From contig NZ_JAFCKJ010000022.1 in assembly GCF_018130465.1 (NCBI RefSeq), positions 1 to 64,000 of the forward strand: a DNA stretch of 64,000 nt, written 5' to 3'. Source of the DNA: Bradyrhizobium canariense (GTDB lineage Bacteria > Pseudomonadota > Alphaproteobacteria > Rhizobiales > Xanthobacteraceae). Below are positions 26,273 to 34,785 of this stretch, in pieces. Position 1 is the stretch's first letter, and the number at the start of each line of letters is the position of its first letter. Below the pieces are notes generated by a model. The model searched no databases. It was not told where the DNA came from and worked only from the letters and a program-made list of their open reading frames with translations. Both the position numbers and the translations under genes were made by a program.

Positions 26273-26289
26273 CCTAGAACGGCTCTAAA
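26273..26289. promoter_or_regulatory. Imperfect ICE upstream of bfd
   Basis: CCTAGAACGGCTCTAAA matches the perfect bfr element at 13 of 17 positions and keeps the AGAAC core and CTAAA end. It lies 111 bases upstream of the bfd start, next to the tail of the gene at 26325. Weaker than the bfr site. Confidence 0.55.
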
Positions 26290-26324
26290 ATAGGGCCTTG
26301 CGCTGGATCAAGATTGCGGCGGAC

Positions 26325-26627
26325 CTAATCGCCCCCGCCCCCGCCTCCGCCACCATCGCCGCCGCCTCCGCAATCCCCGCCACCAGTGCCGCTATCGCTG
26401 CTGGAACAGCTGCCGCCGTCGGTCGAGCTGCCGGAACTATCACTGGAAAACCAGCTCACCAACGAGAAGCCGTCGCTCGTGCCCGTGGAGGTGTCGCCGC
26501 CGTCGCCGCCGGCCCCGGCTCGGGAGCGCCGCTGGCCGCGGTTCTGGAGATGGGTGATCCAGCCGTAGCCGATCGCGAAGACGACCCCGGCAGCGATCAA
26601 AGCATTTATCATCGCGTTGCCCATCAT
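26325..26627 (-). CDS. Membrane-anchored Gly/Ser-rich small protein
   Basis: 100 aa. One hydrophobic segment near the start (MINALIAAGVVFAIGYGWIT), then a basic patch and a tail of Ser, Asp and Gly with two Cys, ending in an almost pure Gly/Asp run. The low-complexity tail makes family assignment impossible. Start taken at 26627, with GGGGAGGG a few bases upstream. Located between bfd and the small secreted pair; role unknown. Confidence 0.68.
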   Translation of the reverse strand: MMGNAMINALIAAGVVFAIGYGWITHLQNRGQRRSRAGAGGDGGDTSTGTSDGFSLVSWFSSDSSGSSTDGGSCSSSDSGTGGGDCGGGGDGGGGGGGGD

Positions 26628-26762
26628 CGCCCTCCCCTGGCTGAGCCGCGGTCCATGTTAATTGGTCGCCCCTGGCAAAGGTGCCGTTCATTGATCATTC
26701 AAACGAAGTATGGAACTTTACCCCCAAAGAGTTCCCGCGTGTTTTGCTCGAAAGGTCAGCCA

Positions 26763-27107
26763 ATGAAGAAGTCGCTCCTGGCAATCGCTGCCGTCGCCGC
26801 CGTGGCCCTTGCGTCCGGTACACCAGCCCAGGCGCAGCGCGGCGTCGCCGCGGGCGTAGCAGCCGGCATCATCGGCGGCGCCATTGTCGGCGGGGCGCTG
26901 GCCTCTCCGTACTATTACGGACCCGGCCCTGGTCCCGGCTACGCATATGGTCCGGGATATGGCCCCGGCTACTATCCGCCGCGCTACTACGCGCCGGGCC
27001 CGGGCTACGTCGCCGACGACTATTACGGCAACGGCTGCGTCTGGCAGAAGCAGCGCTTCTGGGACGGTTATGCCTGGCGCGTCCGCCGCGCCAGAGTCTG
27101 TGGCTGA
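26763..27107 (+). CDS. Gly/Tyr/Pro-rich exported protein, paralogue 1
   Basis: 114 aa. Signal peptide MKKSLLAIAAVAAVALASGT (ends AQAQ). Next a glycine-zipper-like hydrophobic stretch (GVAAGVAAGIIGGAIVGGAL), then a Tyr/Gly/Pro repeat (PGPGYAYGPGYGPGYYPP) and a conserved end GCVWQKQRFWDGYAWRVRRA with RVCG. Related to the gene at 27320. Probably a surface or envelope protein; function unknown. Confidence 0.85.
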   Translation: MKKSLLAIAAVAAVALASGTPAQAQRGVAAGVAAGIIGGAIVGGALASPYYYGPGPGPGYAYGPGYGPGYYPPRYYAPGPGYVADDYYGNGCVWQKQRFWDGYAWRVRRARVCG

Positions 27108-27277
27108 AGACGCCCCAAGCCGGTTCATTCCAGATGCGCCGTTCATCTAGGGGCCTGAAAAAGACCGCTTTTTCTCGTCACAGCTCCGTGTGCGTTTACC
27201 GCGGATTGACCATTTGCGCGCTTCCTAGCTGCAAGGCCAATTCCATCAGAGTCTGCGTGAACCTTTGAACCCCGGGC

Positions 27278-27293
27278 GCTCCTAACAAGGAGC
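27278..27293 (+). promoter_or_regulatory. Small leader hairpin before paralogue 2
   Basis: GCTCCTAACAAGGAGC makes a 6-bp stem 27 bases ahead of the gene at 27320. Its 3' arm (AAGGAGC) resembles a ribosome-binding sequence, but the actual site is probably CAGGAGAG nearer the ATG. Confidence 0.3.
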
Positions 27294-27319
27294 ATCCATC
27301 TCTCAGGAGAGCCAAGAGT

Positions 27320-27604
27320 ATGAAGAAGACTTTAGTTGCCGCCCTTACGGTTGCGACGATCGCCGGTTCGCTGGTGACCGCCACGCCGTCCGCCCAGGCC
27401 CATGACGGCGTCGGCGTCGGCATCGCAGCCGGCCTGCTCGGCGGCGCGATCGTCGGCGGTGCCATCGCATCGAGCCGTCCCGCCTATGGCGGACCGGTTT
27501 ATGTGGCCGAGCCCGGCCCGCCGCCCCCGCCCTGCTACTGGCAGCGCCAGCGGTACTGGGACGGCTACGGCTGGACCGTTCGCCCGGTTCGCGTTTGCTA
27601 CTGA
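27320..27604 (+). CDS. Exported protein, paralogue 2
   Basis: 94 aa. Signal peptide 1-27 (MKKTLVAALTVATIAGSLVT). Then GVGVGIAAGLLGGAIVGGAI, a shorter Pro-rich link and the conserved end CYWQRQRYWDGYGWTVRPVR with VCY. Differs from paralogue 1 mainly by lacking the long Tyr/Gly/Pro repeat. Two Cys, one before WQRQR and one at the end, are conserved in both. Confidence 0.86.
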   Translation: MKKTLVAALTVATIAGSLVTATPSAQAHDGVGVGIAAGLLGGAIVGGAIASSRPAYGGPVYVAEPGPPPPPCYWQRQRYWDGYGWTVRPVRVCY

Positions 27605-27638
27605 TCTGATCGCACGGCGTTCAAGAGCGCCGCGATCG

Positions 27639-27677
27639 AAGCCCGGCCGAGCACCTCGGCCGGGCTTTTTCTTTTTT
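27639..27677 (+). terminator. Bidirectional terminator
   Basis: A 13-bp perfect stem (27639-27651 with 27655-27667), a 3-base loop and then TTTTTCTTTTTT. It ends the 27320 gene; the minus-strand mltB-like gene stops at 27690 just right of it. Confidence 0.9.
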
Positions 27678-27689
27678 CCAGCCCCGCAC

Positions 27690-28916
27690 CTATCGCGTCG
27701 CCTGGATCGAGCGCAGCACCTCTTCACTCGGCCAGCAATCGACCTTGAGGCCTGCCGACTTCTGGTAGGCGCCGAGCGCAGCGCGCGTCTGCATGCCGGC
27801 CTTGCCGTCGATCTTGTCCTTGTAGAGCCCGACGCGCGTGAGCCCGCGCTGCATCGCCTCGACATCCCTGGTTCGCAATTGCTTCGAGGCGGACCACGGC
27901 GTCACGAACGGTTGCGGGCTCGTCATGCGGTCACCGAGATGGCCGACGAACAGCACGTAGAGATCGGAGAAATTGTATTCCTTGATGACGAAGTAGTTCT
28001 TCGTGGTCAGGAAGGACGGGCCGTAGATGCCTTCCGGTTGCAGCAGCGAGGCCGGCTGTGCCTGTTCGGCGGCACTGAGCTTTTGTCCACGCACCGGCAC
28101 ATAGCCCTCGCGCAGCCACTGGCCGATCGGCTTCGTCACCTCGGGCACGCCGGCGGTGCAATCGACCTTGGGCGGAGCCTGCACCTCGTAAGCCCAGCGC
28201 ACGCCGCTCTGCCAGCCCTTGTTGACGAGCTGCTGCGCGGCCGAGGCCAGCGCATCCGGTACCGAATGCCAGATGTCGACGCGGCCGTCGCGGTCGAAAT
28301 CGACGCCGTGCTTGTAATACTCGGACGGCAAAAATTGTGTGAGCCCGGTCGCACCGGCCCACGACGAGCGCATGTCCTTGCGTGTCACCACGCCGTCGCC
28401 GAGAATTTTCAGCGAGAGGATGAACTCGTTGCGATAGGTGTCCTTGCGGCGGCCGACATAGGCCTGCGTCGCCAGCACGCGCACGAGATCGTAAGGCAGC
28501 GTGTAGCGGCCGTAGTCGGTCTCGCGGCCCCAGATCGCCAGCATGACGGTGGCGGGCACGCCGGAGTTGTTCTCGATCTCGGTCAGCGCGGGACGATATT
28601 TTTGCAGCAGCCGCTGCCCCTCGCCCGCGAGCCGCGCGATCGAGGCTTCCCTGACATAGTCGGCCGGCACCTGCACGAACTCGGCCTGCGACGGCGCACC
28701 CGTCGCGGGCCGCCCGGGCAGGATCAGATCCGGCAGCTTGTAGTCCGGCTCGAGCCCGCGCGTCTCTCGATCGAACGTCGCGCGCGACACGCCCGCGGCC
28801 TGCGCTTCCGGCCAGAGCAAGGCGATGAACTGGGTGAAGGCGGCGTCGGCGGCGCGGGCGGGAGACAGGCCGCAGGTGATCGCGATCACCGCAGCTATGA
28901 GCACCCGCCGCATCAT
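27690..28916 (-). CDS. MltB-type lytic murein transglycosylase
   Basis: 408 aa. Signal peptide 1-22. The SLT_2 domain covers about 25-320, catalytic Glu132 in IWGRETDYGRY, with WAGATGLTQFLPSEYYKHGV and HSVPDALASAAQQLVNKGW. The C-terminal PG_binding_1 domain (about 345-405) has VEAMQRGLTRVGLYKDKIDG and TRAALGAYQKSAGL. Cleaves glycan strands in the periplasm. It begins 7 bases after ettA and may be co-transcribed. Confidence 0.93.
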   Translation of the reverse strand: MMRRVLIAAVIAITCGLSPARAADAAFTQFIALLWPEAQAAGVSRATFDRETRGLEPDYKLPDLILPGRPATGAPSQAEFVQVPADYVREASIARLAGEGQRLLQKYRPALTEIENNSGVPATVMLAIWGRETDYGRYTLPYDLVRVLATQAYVGRRKDTYRNEFILSLKILGDGVVTRKDMRSSWAGATGLTQFLPSEYYKHGVDFDRDGRVDIWHSVPDALASAAQQLVNKGWQSGVRWAYEVQAPPKVDCTAGVPEVTKPIGQWLREGYVPVRGQKLSAAEQAQPASLLQPEGIYGPSFLTTKNYFVIKEYNFSDLYVLFVGHLGDRMTSPQPFVTPWSASKQLRTRDVEAMQRGLTRVGLYKDKIDGKAGMQTRAALGAYQKSAGLKVDCWPSEEVLRSIQATR

Positions 28917-28923
28917 AGTGAGG

Positions 28924-30573
28924 TCACCGCGTCAGCTTCTTGTACTTCACGCGGTGCGGAATGATGCTGTCCTGGCCGAGCCGGCGCATCTTGTCCTTCT
29001 CGTAGTCCTGGAAGTTGCCCTCGAACCATTCGACATGGCTGTCGCCTTCGAAGGCCAGGATGTGGGTCGCGATGCGATCGAGGAACCAACGATCATGGCT
29101 GATGATGACGGCGCAGCCGGCGAAATCCTCCAGCGCCTCTTCGAGCGCACGCAGGGTGTCGACGTCGAGGTCGTTGGTCGGCTCGTCGAGCAGCAGAACG
29201 TTGGCGCCGGACTTCAACATTTTTGCGAGATGGACGCGGTTGCGTTCACCGCCGGAGAGCGCGCCGACTTTCTTCTGCTGGTCGGCGCCCTTGAAGTTGA
29301 ACGACGAACAATAGCCGCGTGAGTTGACTTCCCTCTTGCCGAGCAGGATCAGCTCGTTGCCGCCGGAGATCTCCTCCCACACGTTCTTGCTGCCATCGAG
29401 CGCGTCGCGCGACTGGTCGACGTAACCGAGATGCACGCTCTCGCCGACCGTGATGGTGCCCTTGTCCGGCTCTTCCTGCTTGGTGATCATCCTGAACAGC
29501 GTGGTCTTGCCGGCGCCGTTGGCGCCGATCACGCCGACGATACCGCCGGGCGGCAGTTTGAAAGTGAGATCCTCGATCAGCATGCGATCGCCGAAGCCTT
29601 TGCTGAGCCCCTCGAAGTCGACCACGTTCTGACCCAGACGCTCGGCCACTGGAATCGTGATCTGCGCGGTCTGTGTCTGCTTTTCGCTCGCCTGTTTCAG
29701 CAGTTCGTCATAGCGCTGATAGCGCGCCTTGGATTTGGCCTGGCGGGCTTTCGGCGAGGACGCGATCCATTCCTGCTCGCGGGCCAGCGTCTTCTGATGC
29801 GCAGCGTCCTCGCGGCCCTCCTGCTCGAGCCGCTTCTGCTTCTGCTGCAGCCAGGACGAGTAATTGCCCTCGTAGGGAATGCCCTTGCCGCGATCGAGTT
29901 CGAGGATCCAGCTCGTGACGTTGTCGAGGAAGTAGCGATCATGGGTGACGATCAGGATCGCGCCGGGATAGTTGCGCAGATGCCCTTCCAGCCACGACAC
30001 CGACTCCGCGTCGAGATGGTTGGTCGGCTCGTCCAGCAGCAGGAGTTCGGGCTGGTCGAGCAGCAGCTTGCACAGCGCGACGCGGCGGCGCTCACCGCCC
30101 GAGAGTTTCGACACGTCGGCATCGTCGGGCGGACAGCGCAGCGCGTCCATCGCCTGGTCGACCTTGCTGTCGAGATCCCAGAGGCCCTGGGCCTCGATCT
30201 CGTCCTGCAGCTTGGTCATCTCGTCGGCGGTCTCCTCGGAGTAGTTCATCGCCAGCTCGTTGTAGCGATCGAGGATAGCCTTCTGCTTGGCGACGCCCAG
30301 CATGACGTTCTCGCGCACGCTGAGTGCCGGATCGAGATGCGGCTCCTGCTCGAGATAGCCGACGCGGGCGCCCTGGGCGACCCAGGCCTCGCCGTTGTAC
30401 TCCTTGTCGAGGCCGGCCATGATCTTGAGCAGCGTCGACTTGCCTGAGCCGTTGACACCGAGCACGCCGATCTTGGCGTCCGGGTAGAAGCTCAGATGGA
30501 TGTTATCGAGCACCTTCCGGGTCGGGTAGCTCTTGGTCAGGCCCTGCATGAAATAGATGAACTGGCGCGCCAT
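28924..30573 (-). CDS. ettA: Energy-dependent translational throttle EttA (ABC-F)
   Basis: 549 aa, the family length. Two ABC domains: Walker [10 protein letters not shown] and GANGAGKTT; signatures [15 protein letters not shown] and [15 protein letters not shown]; Walker [13 protein letters not shown] and [11 protein letters not shown]. The inter-domain linker with the arm ([20 protein letters not shown]) and no membrane part mark an ABC-F protein. EttA binds the ribosomal E site and gates elongation by ATP/ADP ratio. ATG 30573 ([20 protein letters not shown]) is the family start. Confidence 0.95.
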   Translation of the reverse strand: MARQFIYFMQGLTKSYPTRKVLDNIHLSFYPDAKIGVLGVNGSGKSTLLKIMAGLDKEYNGEAWVAQGARVGYLEQEPHLDPALSVRENVMLGVAKQKAILDRYNELAMNYSEETADEMTKLQDEIEAQGLWDLDSKVDQAMDALRCPPDDADVSKLSGGERRRVALCKLLLDQPELLLLDEPTNHLDAESVSWLEGHLRNYPGAILIVTHDRYFLDNVTSWILELDRGKGIPYEGNYSSWLQQKQKRLEQEGREDAAHQKTLAREQEWIASSPKARQAKSKARYQRYDELLKQASEKQTQTAQITIPVAERLGQNVVDFEGLSKGFGDRMLIEDLTFKLPPGGIVGVIGANGAGKTTLFRMITKQEEPDKGTITVGESVHLGYVDQSRDALDGSKNVWEEISGGNELILLGKREVNSRGYCSSFNFKGADQQKKVGALSGGERNRVHLAKMLKSGANVLLLDEPTNDLDVDTLRALEEALEDFAGCAVIISHDRWFLDRIATHILAFEGDSHVEWFEGNFQDYEKDKMRRLGQDSIIPHRVKYKKLTR

Positions 30574-30805
30574 CGGTCCCGAAAACCTTCGATTTGAGGA
30601 AATTTGCTTGCCGCCGATGTAGCGATCCCGCCCCCAAAGGGCAATGTTTTCCCTCCGTTCACCACGGATGAATACGGGACGGACACCATCCCGCCGCCAA
30701 TCCGGACAATTGAAACCATCTTTTAATAAATCAGGCCAAAGCTCGGTTTCGCGCGGAAACAGCGCCACCCGCTCAGAACGAACGGGAGCACAGCGAGACA
30801 GCGTC

Positions 30806-31021
30806 ATGGCCATGATCGAGACCAATTCTCTTCCCGTTCCGGCAGACGCCGGCAGCGCCTCCGCGTTCGCCTCGGAGATCAAGGGCTTCTGGAAGCGCTT
30901 CTTCGCCACCGCTTTCAACCCCTACCGGCCCGAACTGCATTACATGCGCGGCCCCGGCCCCGCCTGGCGCGCCAAGCACGGCATGAATGCGCCGTTCCGG
31001 CTCAAGCCCCGCGACCTCTGA
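30806..31021 (+). CDS. Small conserved protein, unknown function
   Basis: 71 aa, no signal or membrane segment. The central stretch [20 protein letters not shown] and the end [20 protein letters not shown] are rich in aromatic and basic residues. Divergent from ettA. No family recognised; the start could be ATG 30806 or 30812. Confidence 0.6.
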   Translation: MAMIETNSLPVPADAGSASAFASEIKGFWKRFFATAFNPYRPELHYMRGPGPAWRAKHGMNAPFRLKPRDL

Positions 31022-31125
31022 GCCCTTGTCACCTATCGGATTTTTGAAGACCCGAACGGCTTGCGCACGGTCCTGATTGCGCGCAACCATGGCCTGGTTC
31101 CACCTCTCGCCATGGATGAACGCTG

Positions 31126-32088
31126 ATGACGCGGCTGCGCTGTGCAATTCTCGACGACTATTTCAACCTCGCCCTCGACGTCGCCGATTGGCAAAGGCTG
31201 TCCGACCGCATCGACGTCACTGTGTTCAGCCATCCCTTCGCCTCCGAGCAGGCCGCGGCGAGCGCGCTGGCTGACTTCGAGATCGTCTGCGCGATGCGCG
31301 AGCGCACCGCGTTCCCGAAGAGCCTGTTCGAGAGCTTGCCGAAGCTGAAGCTGCTGCTGACATCAGGCATGCGCAACGCCTCGATCGACATGGAGGCCGC
31401 CAAGGCGCGTGGCGTCACGATCGGCGGCACGCAATATTCGCGCGATCCGACCGCCCCGCTGGCCATGGGCCTGATCCTGGAACTGACCCGCGGCATCGGC
31501 CGCGAGAACGCGCGCATGCATGCGGGCGAGCCCTGGCAGGCCTTTGCCGGCGTCGAGATCGAGGGATTGACGCTCGGCGTCGTCGGGCTCGGCAAGCTCG
31601 GCAGCAAGATGGCGGGCATCGCGAAGGCGTTCGGCATGAACGTGATCGCCTGGAGCCCGAACCTGACCCCGGAGAAGTGCAAGGACGCCGGCGTCGGCTA
31701 CGCCACCAAGGAGGAGCTGTTCGCTAAGGCCGATATCGTCAGCATCCACGTGGTGCTGAGCGAGCGCTCGCGCGGATTGGTCGGAGCTGCCGATCTCGCG
31801 CGGATGAAACCGACGGCCTTCCTCGTCAACACCGCGCGCGGGCCGATCGTGGACGAGCAGGCGCTGCTCGAGGCGTTGCAGCAGAAGCGGATTGCAGGCG
31901 CCGGCATCGACGTGTTCTCGGTCGAGCCGCTGCCGACGGACCATCCCTTCCGCAAGCTCGACAATCTCGTGCTGACGCCGCATCTCGGCTACGCCACCGA
32001 GGACGGCTTGCGCATCCATTACGGCCAGATGGTCGAGGCGATCGACGCCTTCACCAAGGGCGGCGAGCTGCCGCGGAAGTTGGCCTGA
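31126..32088 (+). CDS. D-2-hydroxyacid dehydrogenase family protein
   Basis: 320 aa. Rossmann motif GVVGLGKLGSKMAGIAKAFG, catalytic Arg in VNTARGPIVDEQALLEAL, Glu in DVFSVEPLP and His in LTPHLGYATEDG. Order and spacing match the phosphoglycerate-dehydrogenase/formate-dehydrogenase-like group. It reduces 2-oxo acids or oxidises D-2-hydroxy acids with NAD(P); the substrate is unclear. Convergent with the epimerase gene (4 bases between stops). Confidence 0.92.
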   Translation: MTRLRCAILDDYFNLALDVADWQRLSDRIDVTVFSHPFASEQAAASALADFEIVCAMRERTAFPKSLFESLPKLKLLLTSGMRNASIDMEAAKARGVTIGGTQYSRDPTAPLAMGLILELTRGIGRENARMHAGEPWQAFAGVEIEGLTLGVVGLGKLGSKMAGIAKAFGMNVIAWSPNLTPEKCKDAGVGYATKEELFAKADIVSIHVVLSERSRGLVGAADLARMKPTAFLVNTARGPIVDEQALLEALQQKRIAGAGIDVFSVEPLPTDHPFRKLDNLVLTPHLGYATEDGLRIHYGQMVEAIDAFTKGGELPRKLA

Positions 32089-32092
32089 AGCT

Positions 32093-33061
32093 TCAGGCCG
32101 CCGAGCGGTGGCTGGTGGGCTGCCTTGCCGCATCGGCGAAGCCGTCGCGCCAGGAGGCATGCGCCGGCAGCCAGCCGAGCTCGCGCTTTGCCTTATCGTT
32201 GGATGCTCCGCGCACCTCCGTCATCATCGCAACCATATGCTCGCCCGCAAGCAGGCGTCCGAGCCAGGCGGGAATGTGACGCGGCGGCTTGGCACCAAGC
32301 AGTTCGGCCAGCGCGGGCAACCAATCCTTCACCCGCGCCGGATGATCATCGACGATATTGTAGATGCTGCCAGCGCGTCCGCGTTCAACCGCGGCAAGCG
32401 TGGCAGAGGCGGCATCTTCGGTGTGAATGAACGACCACGTGCCGCCGCCATCGCCGATCACCGGCGCACGCCGGTGGCGCAGCTGGTCGATCATCGCCGG
32501 CGAGAGCGTGCCGGTGCCAGGTCCATAGAAGAATCCATAGCGCAACACGATGCTCTCCGGCTTCGTTGAAGCGGTGACGGTTCGCTCCAGATACCGGATT
32601 GCCTCAAGCGTGCGTCGCAGCTCTTGCGGCGGATGCGGGTCGAGTTCATCGGCCTCGGTCTTCACCGTTCCCCCGGCGCGACTGAAGGTCCAACCGCAGA
32701 AGCTTTGCGCTATGAAGCGCTTGGCGCCGGCCTCGCGTGCGGCGTTGAGCAGAATGTCGGTTCCGCGGGTGCGGAGCTCGTTGGTTCGCGCGAAAGCCCG
32801 ATCGAAATGACGGAGGTCCGTGGCGGCCGCGAGATCTGTCATCTGGTGGATGACCGCGTCGGGCCTTGCCGCAATCACCGCAGCGCGCATGCTGTCGGCA
32901 TCGAGGCCGTCGGTGACGACCGGCTCCGCACCCAATCGACGCACAAAGTCTGTTTTTGCCGCACTCCGTGTCGTGCCAATCACGGAATGACCCGCGGCGA
33001 CCAGCACCGGAACAAGATACTGACCGACCGCGCCGGTCGCGCCCGCAACAAAGATGCGCAT
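32093..33061 (-). CDS. NAD(P)-dependent epimerase/dehydratase-type protein
   Basis: 322 aa extended SDR. MRIFVAGATGAVGQYLVPVL gives the GxxGxxG site. Middle part SIVLRYGFFYGPGTG, WSFIHTEDAASATLAAVERG and SIYNIVDDHPARVKDWLPAL are typical of nucleoside-sugar epimerase-like proteins. The classical YxxxK is not obvious around residue 130, so it may be an atypical or reductase-like member. ATG 33061 starts the Rossmann fold. Confidence 0.88.
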   Translation of the reverse strand: MRIFVAGATGAVGQYLVPVLVAAGHSVIGTTRSAAKTDFVRRLGAEPVVTDGLDADSMRAAVIAARPDAVIHQMTDLAAATDLRHFDRAFARTNELRTRGTDILLNAAREAGAKRFIAQSFCGWTFSRAGGTVKTEADELDPHPPQELRRTLEAIRYLERTVTASTKPESIVLRYGFFYGPGTGTLSPAMIDQLRHRRAPVIGDGGGTWSFIHTEDAASATLAAVERGRAGSIYNIVDDHPARVKDWLPALAELLGAKPPRHIPAWLGRLLAGEHMVAMMTEVRGASNDKAKRELGWLPAHASWRDGFADAARQPTSHRSAA

Positions 33062-33163
33062 CCTGTGCTCCTCAATTCGTTGCAATCCTCCTGGACGTAA
33101 TCGAGGTGCGGAGCCATTCAAGTAAGGCATGCGCAAAGTGAGACATGCGCGCATGCGTCAAAT

Positions 33164-33200
33164 GATGACGGCGCGTGACCGAAGGTCACGCGCCGTCATC
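33164..33200 (-). terminator. 17-bp perfect hairpin after the L,D-transpeptidase gene
   Basis: Arms 33164-33180 and 33184-33200 pair perfectly. On the minus strand the stem closes with C(TTCG)G, a stable tetraloop common in terminators. No U-run follows, so it may act as a Rho-aided terminator or mRNA-end stabiliser for the gene ending at 33224. Confidence 0.6.
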
Positions 33201-33223
33201 AGATCAATTGCCGCGAGGCCGGT

Positions 33224-34414
33224 TCAGCGCACGGTGACCGGCGCGGGTAGCGGCGGCACCACTGTCGGCTGGGTGCCACCGACCGGGCCGGCCTGCGCGG
33301 CCATCGGAGCGGGCCCGGCAGCAGCACCAGGCATCGGCGCAGCGGATGCGGTCGCAGTTCCCGGCGGCGGACCACCCGGCATCACGACCACGCGGGTGCC
33401 GACCTTGACGCGATCGAACAGGTCGGAGACGTCCTCGTTCAGCATGCCGATGCAGCCGGAGGACACGAACTTGCCGATCGTCGAGGGCTGGTTGGTGCCG
33501 TGGATGCGGTAGACCGTCGAGCCGAGATACATCGCGCGGGCGCCGAGCGGATTGCCGGGGCCGCCGGCCATGAAGCGCGGCAGATAGGGCTGGCGCTCGA
33601 TCATCTCCGTCGGCGGATGCCAATCCGGCCACTCGGCCTTGCGTGTGATCTTCTGCACGCCGGTCCAGGTGAAGCCGTCGCGGCCGACGCGGACGCCGTA
33701 GCGGATCGCACGGCCATTGCCGAGCACGTAATAGAGGTAGGTATTCGGGGTATCGACGATGAGCGTTCCGGCCGGCTCCTTGGTCGCCAGCGAGACCTCC
33801 TGGCGGCGCAGGTTCTGCGGCAGCTGCGCCGGAGCGGCGTCGGGCTGCTCCTCGGGCGGCAGCGACGCGATCGCCATCGGCCGGCCGTCGGCACCAACGG
33901 GCGGCTGCCCGGCCTGGACCGTACCGGTCGCGGCGGGACCACCGACCGCCTCGGGCGGACGCAGGCCGTCACTGCCGGGCGCCTGACCCGGACGATCGGC
34001 ATAGATCACCGCGGGCGGGCCGGCGGGGCGGCCGTAGCGGGGATCGTCGGGCGACGTCACCGGACCCTGCGGCGGCGCGGCCGAATAGACAGGGGCGCCT
34101 GCGGGACGACCATAACGGGGATCATCCGGCGACATCACCGGGCCCTGCGGCGGCGCGGCGGAATAAACCGGGGGAGCGCCGGGCGGACGGCCGTAGCGCG
34201 GGTCCGGGCCGGGCGGCGGCAGGGCGGCCTGCGGCATCGCGTCGTCTTCGTCTTCCAGCGCGTCGAAATTCGGCGCGCGGTCGCCGGGCCGATATTCGGC
34301 CGGCGCACCATAGCTCGGCGCCTGCTGGACCGGATAGCTCTGGGCCTGTGCGAGCGAAGTTCCCGCCGCAGCGACTGTTGCGGCAGCGCATATCGTCAGA
34401 AAATGTTTGATCAT
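33224..34414 (-). CDS. L,D-transpeptidase (YkuD) with Pro-rich repeat linker
   Basis: 396 aa. Signal peptide 1-21. A Pro/Gly-rich linker at about 70-145 contains three copies of a unit with DPRYGRP and VYSAAPPQGPV. The YkuD domain follows near 225-360: VDTPNTYLYYVLGNGRAIRY, RFMAGGPGNPLGARAMYLG, YRIHGTNQPSTIGKFVSSGC. The nucleophile is Cys321. The usual SHGCIRM signature reads SSGCIGM here. These enzymes form 3-3 crosslinks or attach outer-membrane proteins to peptidoglycan. Start at 34414 (MIKHFLTICAAA) or one codon earlier. Confidence 0.92.
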   Translation of the reverse strand: MIKHFLTICAAATVAAAGTSLAQAQSYPVQQAPSYGAPAEYRPGDRAPNFDALEDEDDAMPQAALPPPGPDPRYGRPPGAPPVYSAAPPQGPVMSPDDPRYGRPAGAPVYSAAPPQGPVTSPDDPRYGRPAGPPAVIYADRPGQAPGSDGLRPPEAVGGPAATGTVQAGQPPVGADGRPMAIASLPPEEQPDAAPAQLPQNLRRQEVSLATKEPAGTLIVDTPNTYLYYVLGNGRAIRYGVRVGRDGFTWTGVQKITRKAEWPDWHPPTEMIERQPYLPRFMAGGPGNPLGARAMYLGSTVYRIHGTNQPSTIGKFVSSGCIGMLNEDVSDLFDRVKVGTRVVVMPGGPPPGTATASAAPMPGAAAGPAPMAAQAGPVGGTQPTVVPPLPAPVTVR

Positions 34415-34785
34415 CATCGCTCTTGTATAGTCCCCGGGCCCCGTCCGGACCGTTAACGGCCAGATGACCGAAGATAGCGGCACATTCAAGACATTGCAGG
34501 CTGATTTGTGCCTGATTTGCCTATTTGTGATCCGCAAGACTACCGTTGCCCCGTTGCATCACGGGACGAAAATCAACCCACGCCCGAGATCGCCGGAGTC
34601 GCCGGCTCCATTTTTTTGCGGAACGACGCGGAATCGTTGCGGTATGTTCGAATCAGCCTGATTCGCCTCCGCTTTGAGCTTCGATCCCCCGCGTGGCGAA
34701 CGCGGCAAGCAGTACCGTCACCGCGTTCAGATGGCTCATGGGCCCTGGCCACTTCGCCGCCGGGGCGGAAATTCGCAATCCCTCG

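Noticed and set aside
26711-26736. GGAAC as an EcfG -35 box ahead of the 26763 gene
   Set aside because: No CGTT at 16-17 bases; the bases instead form an inverted repeat GGAACT/AGTTCC of unclear meaning.
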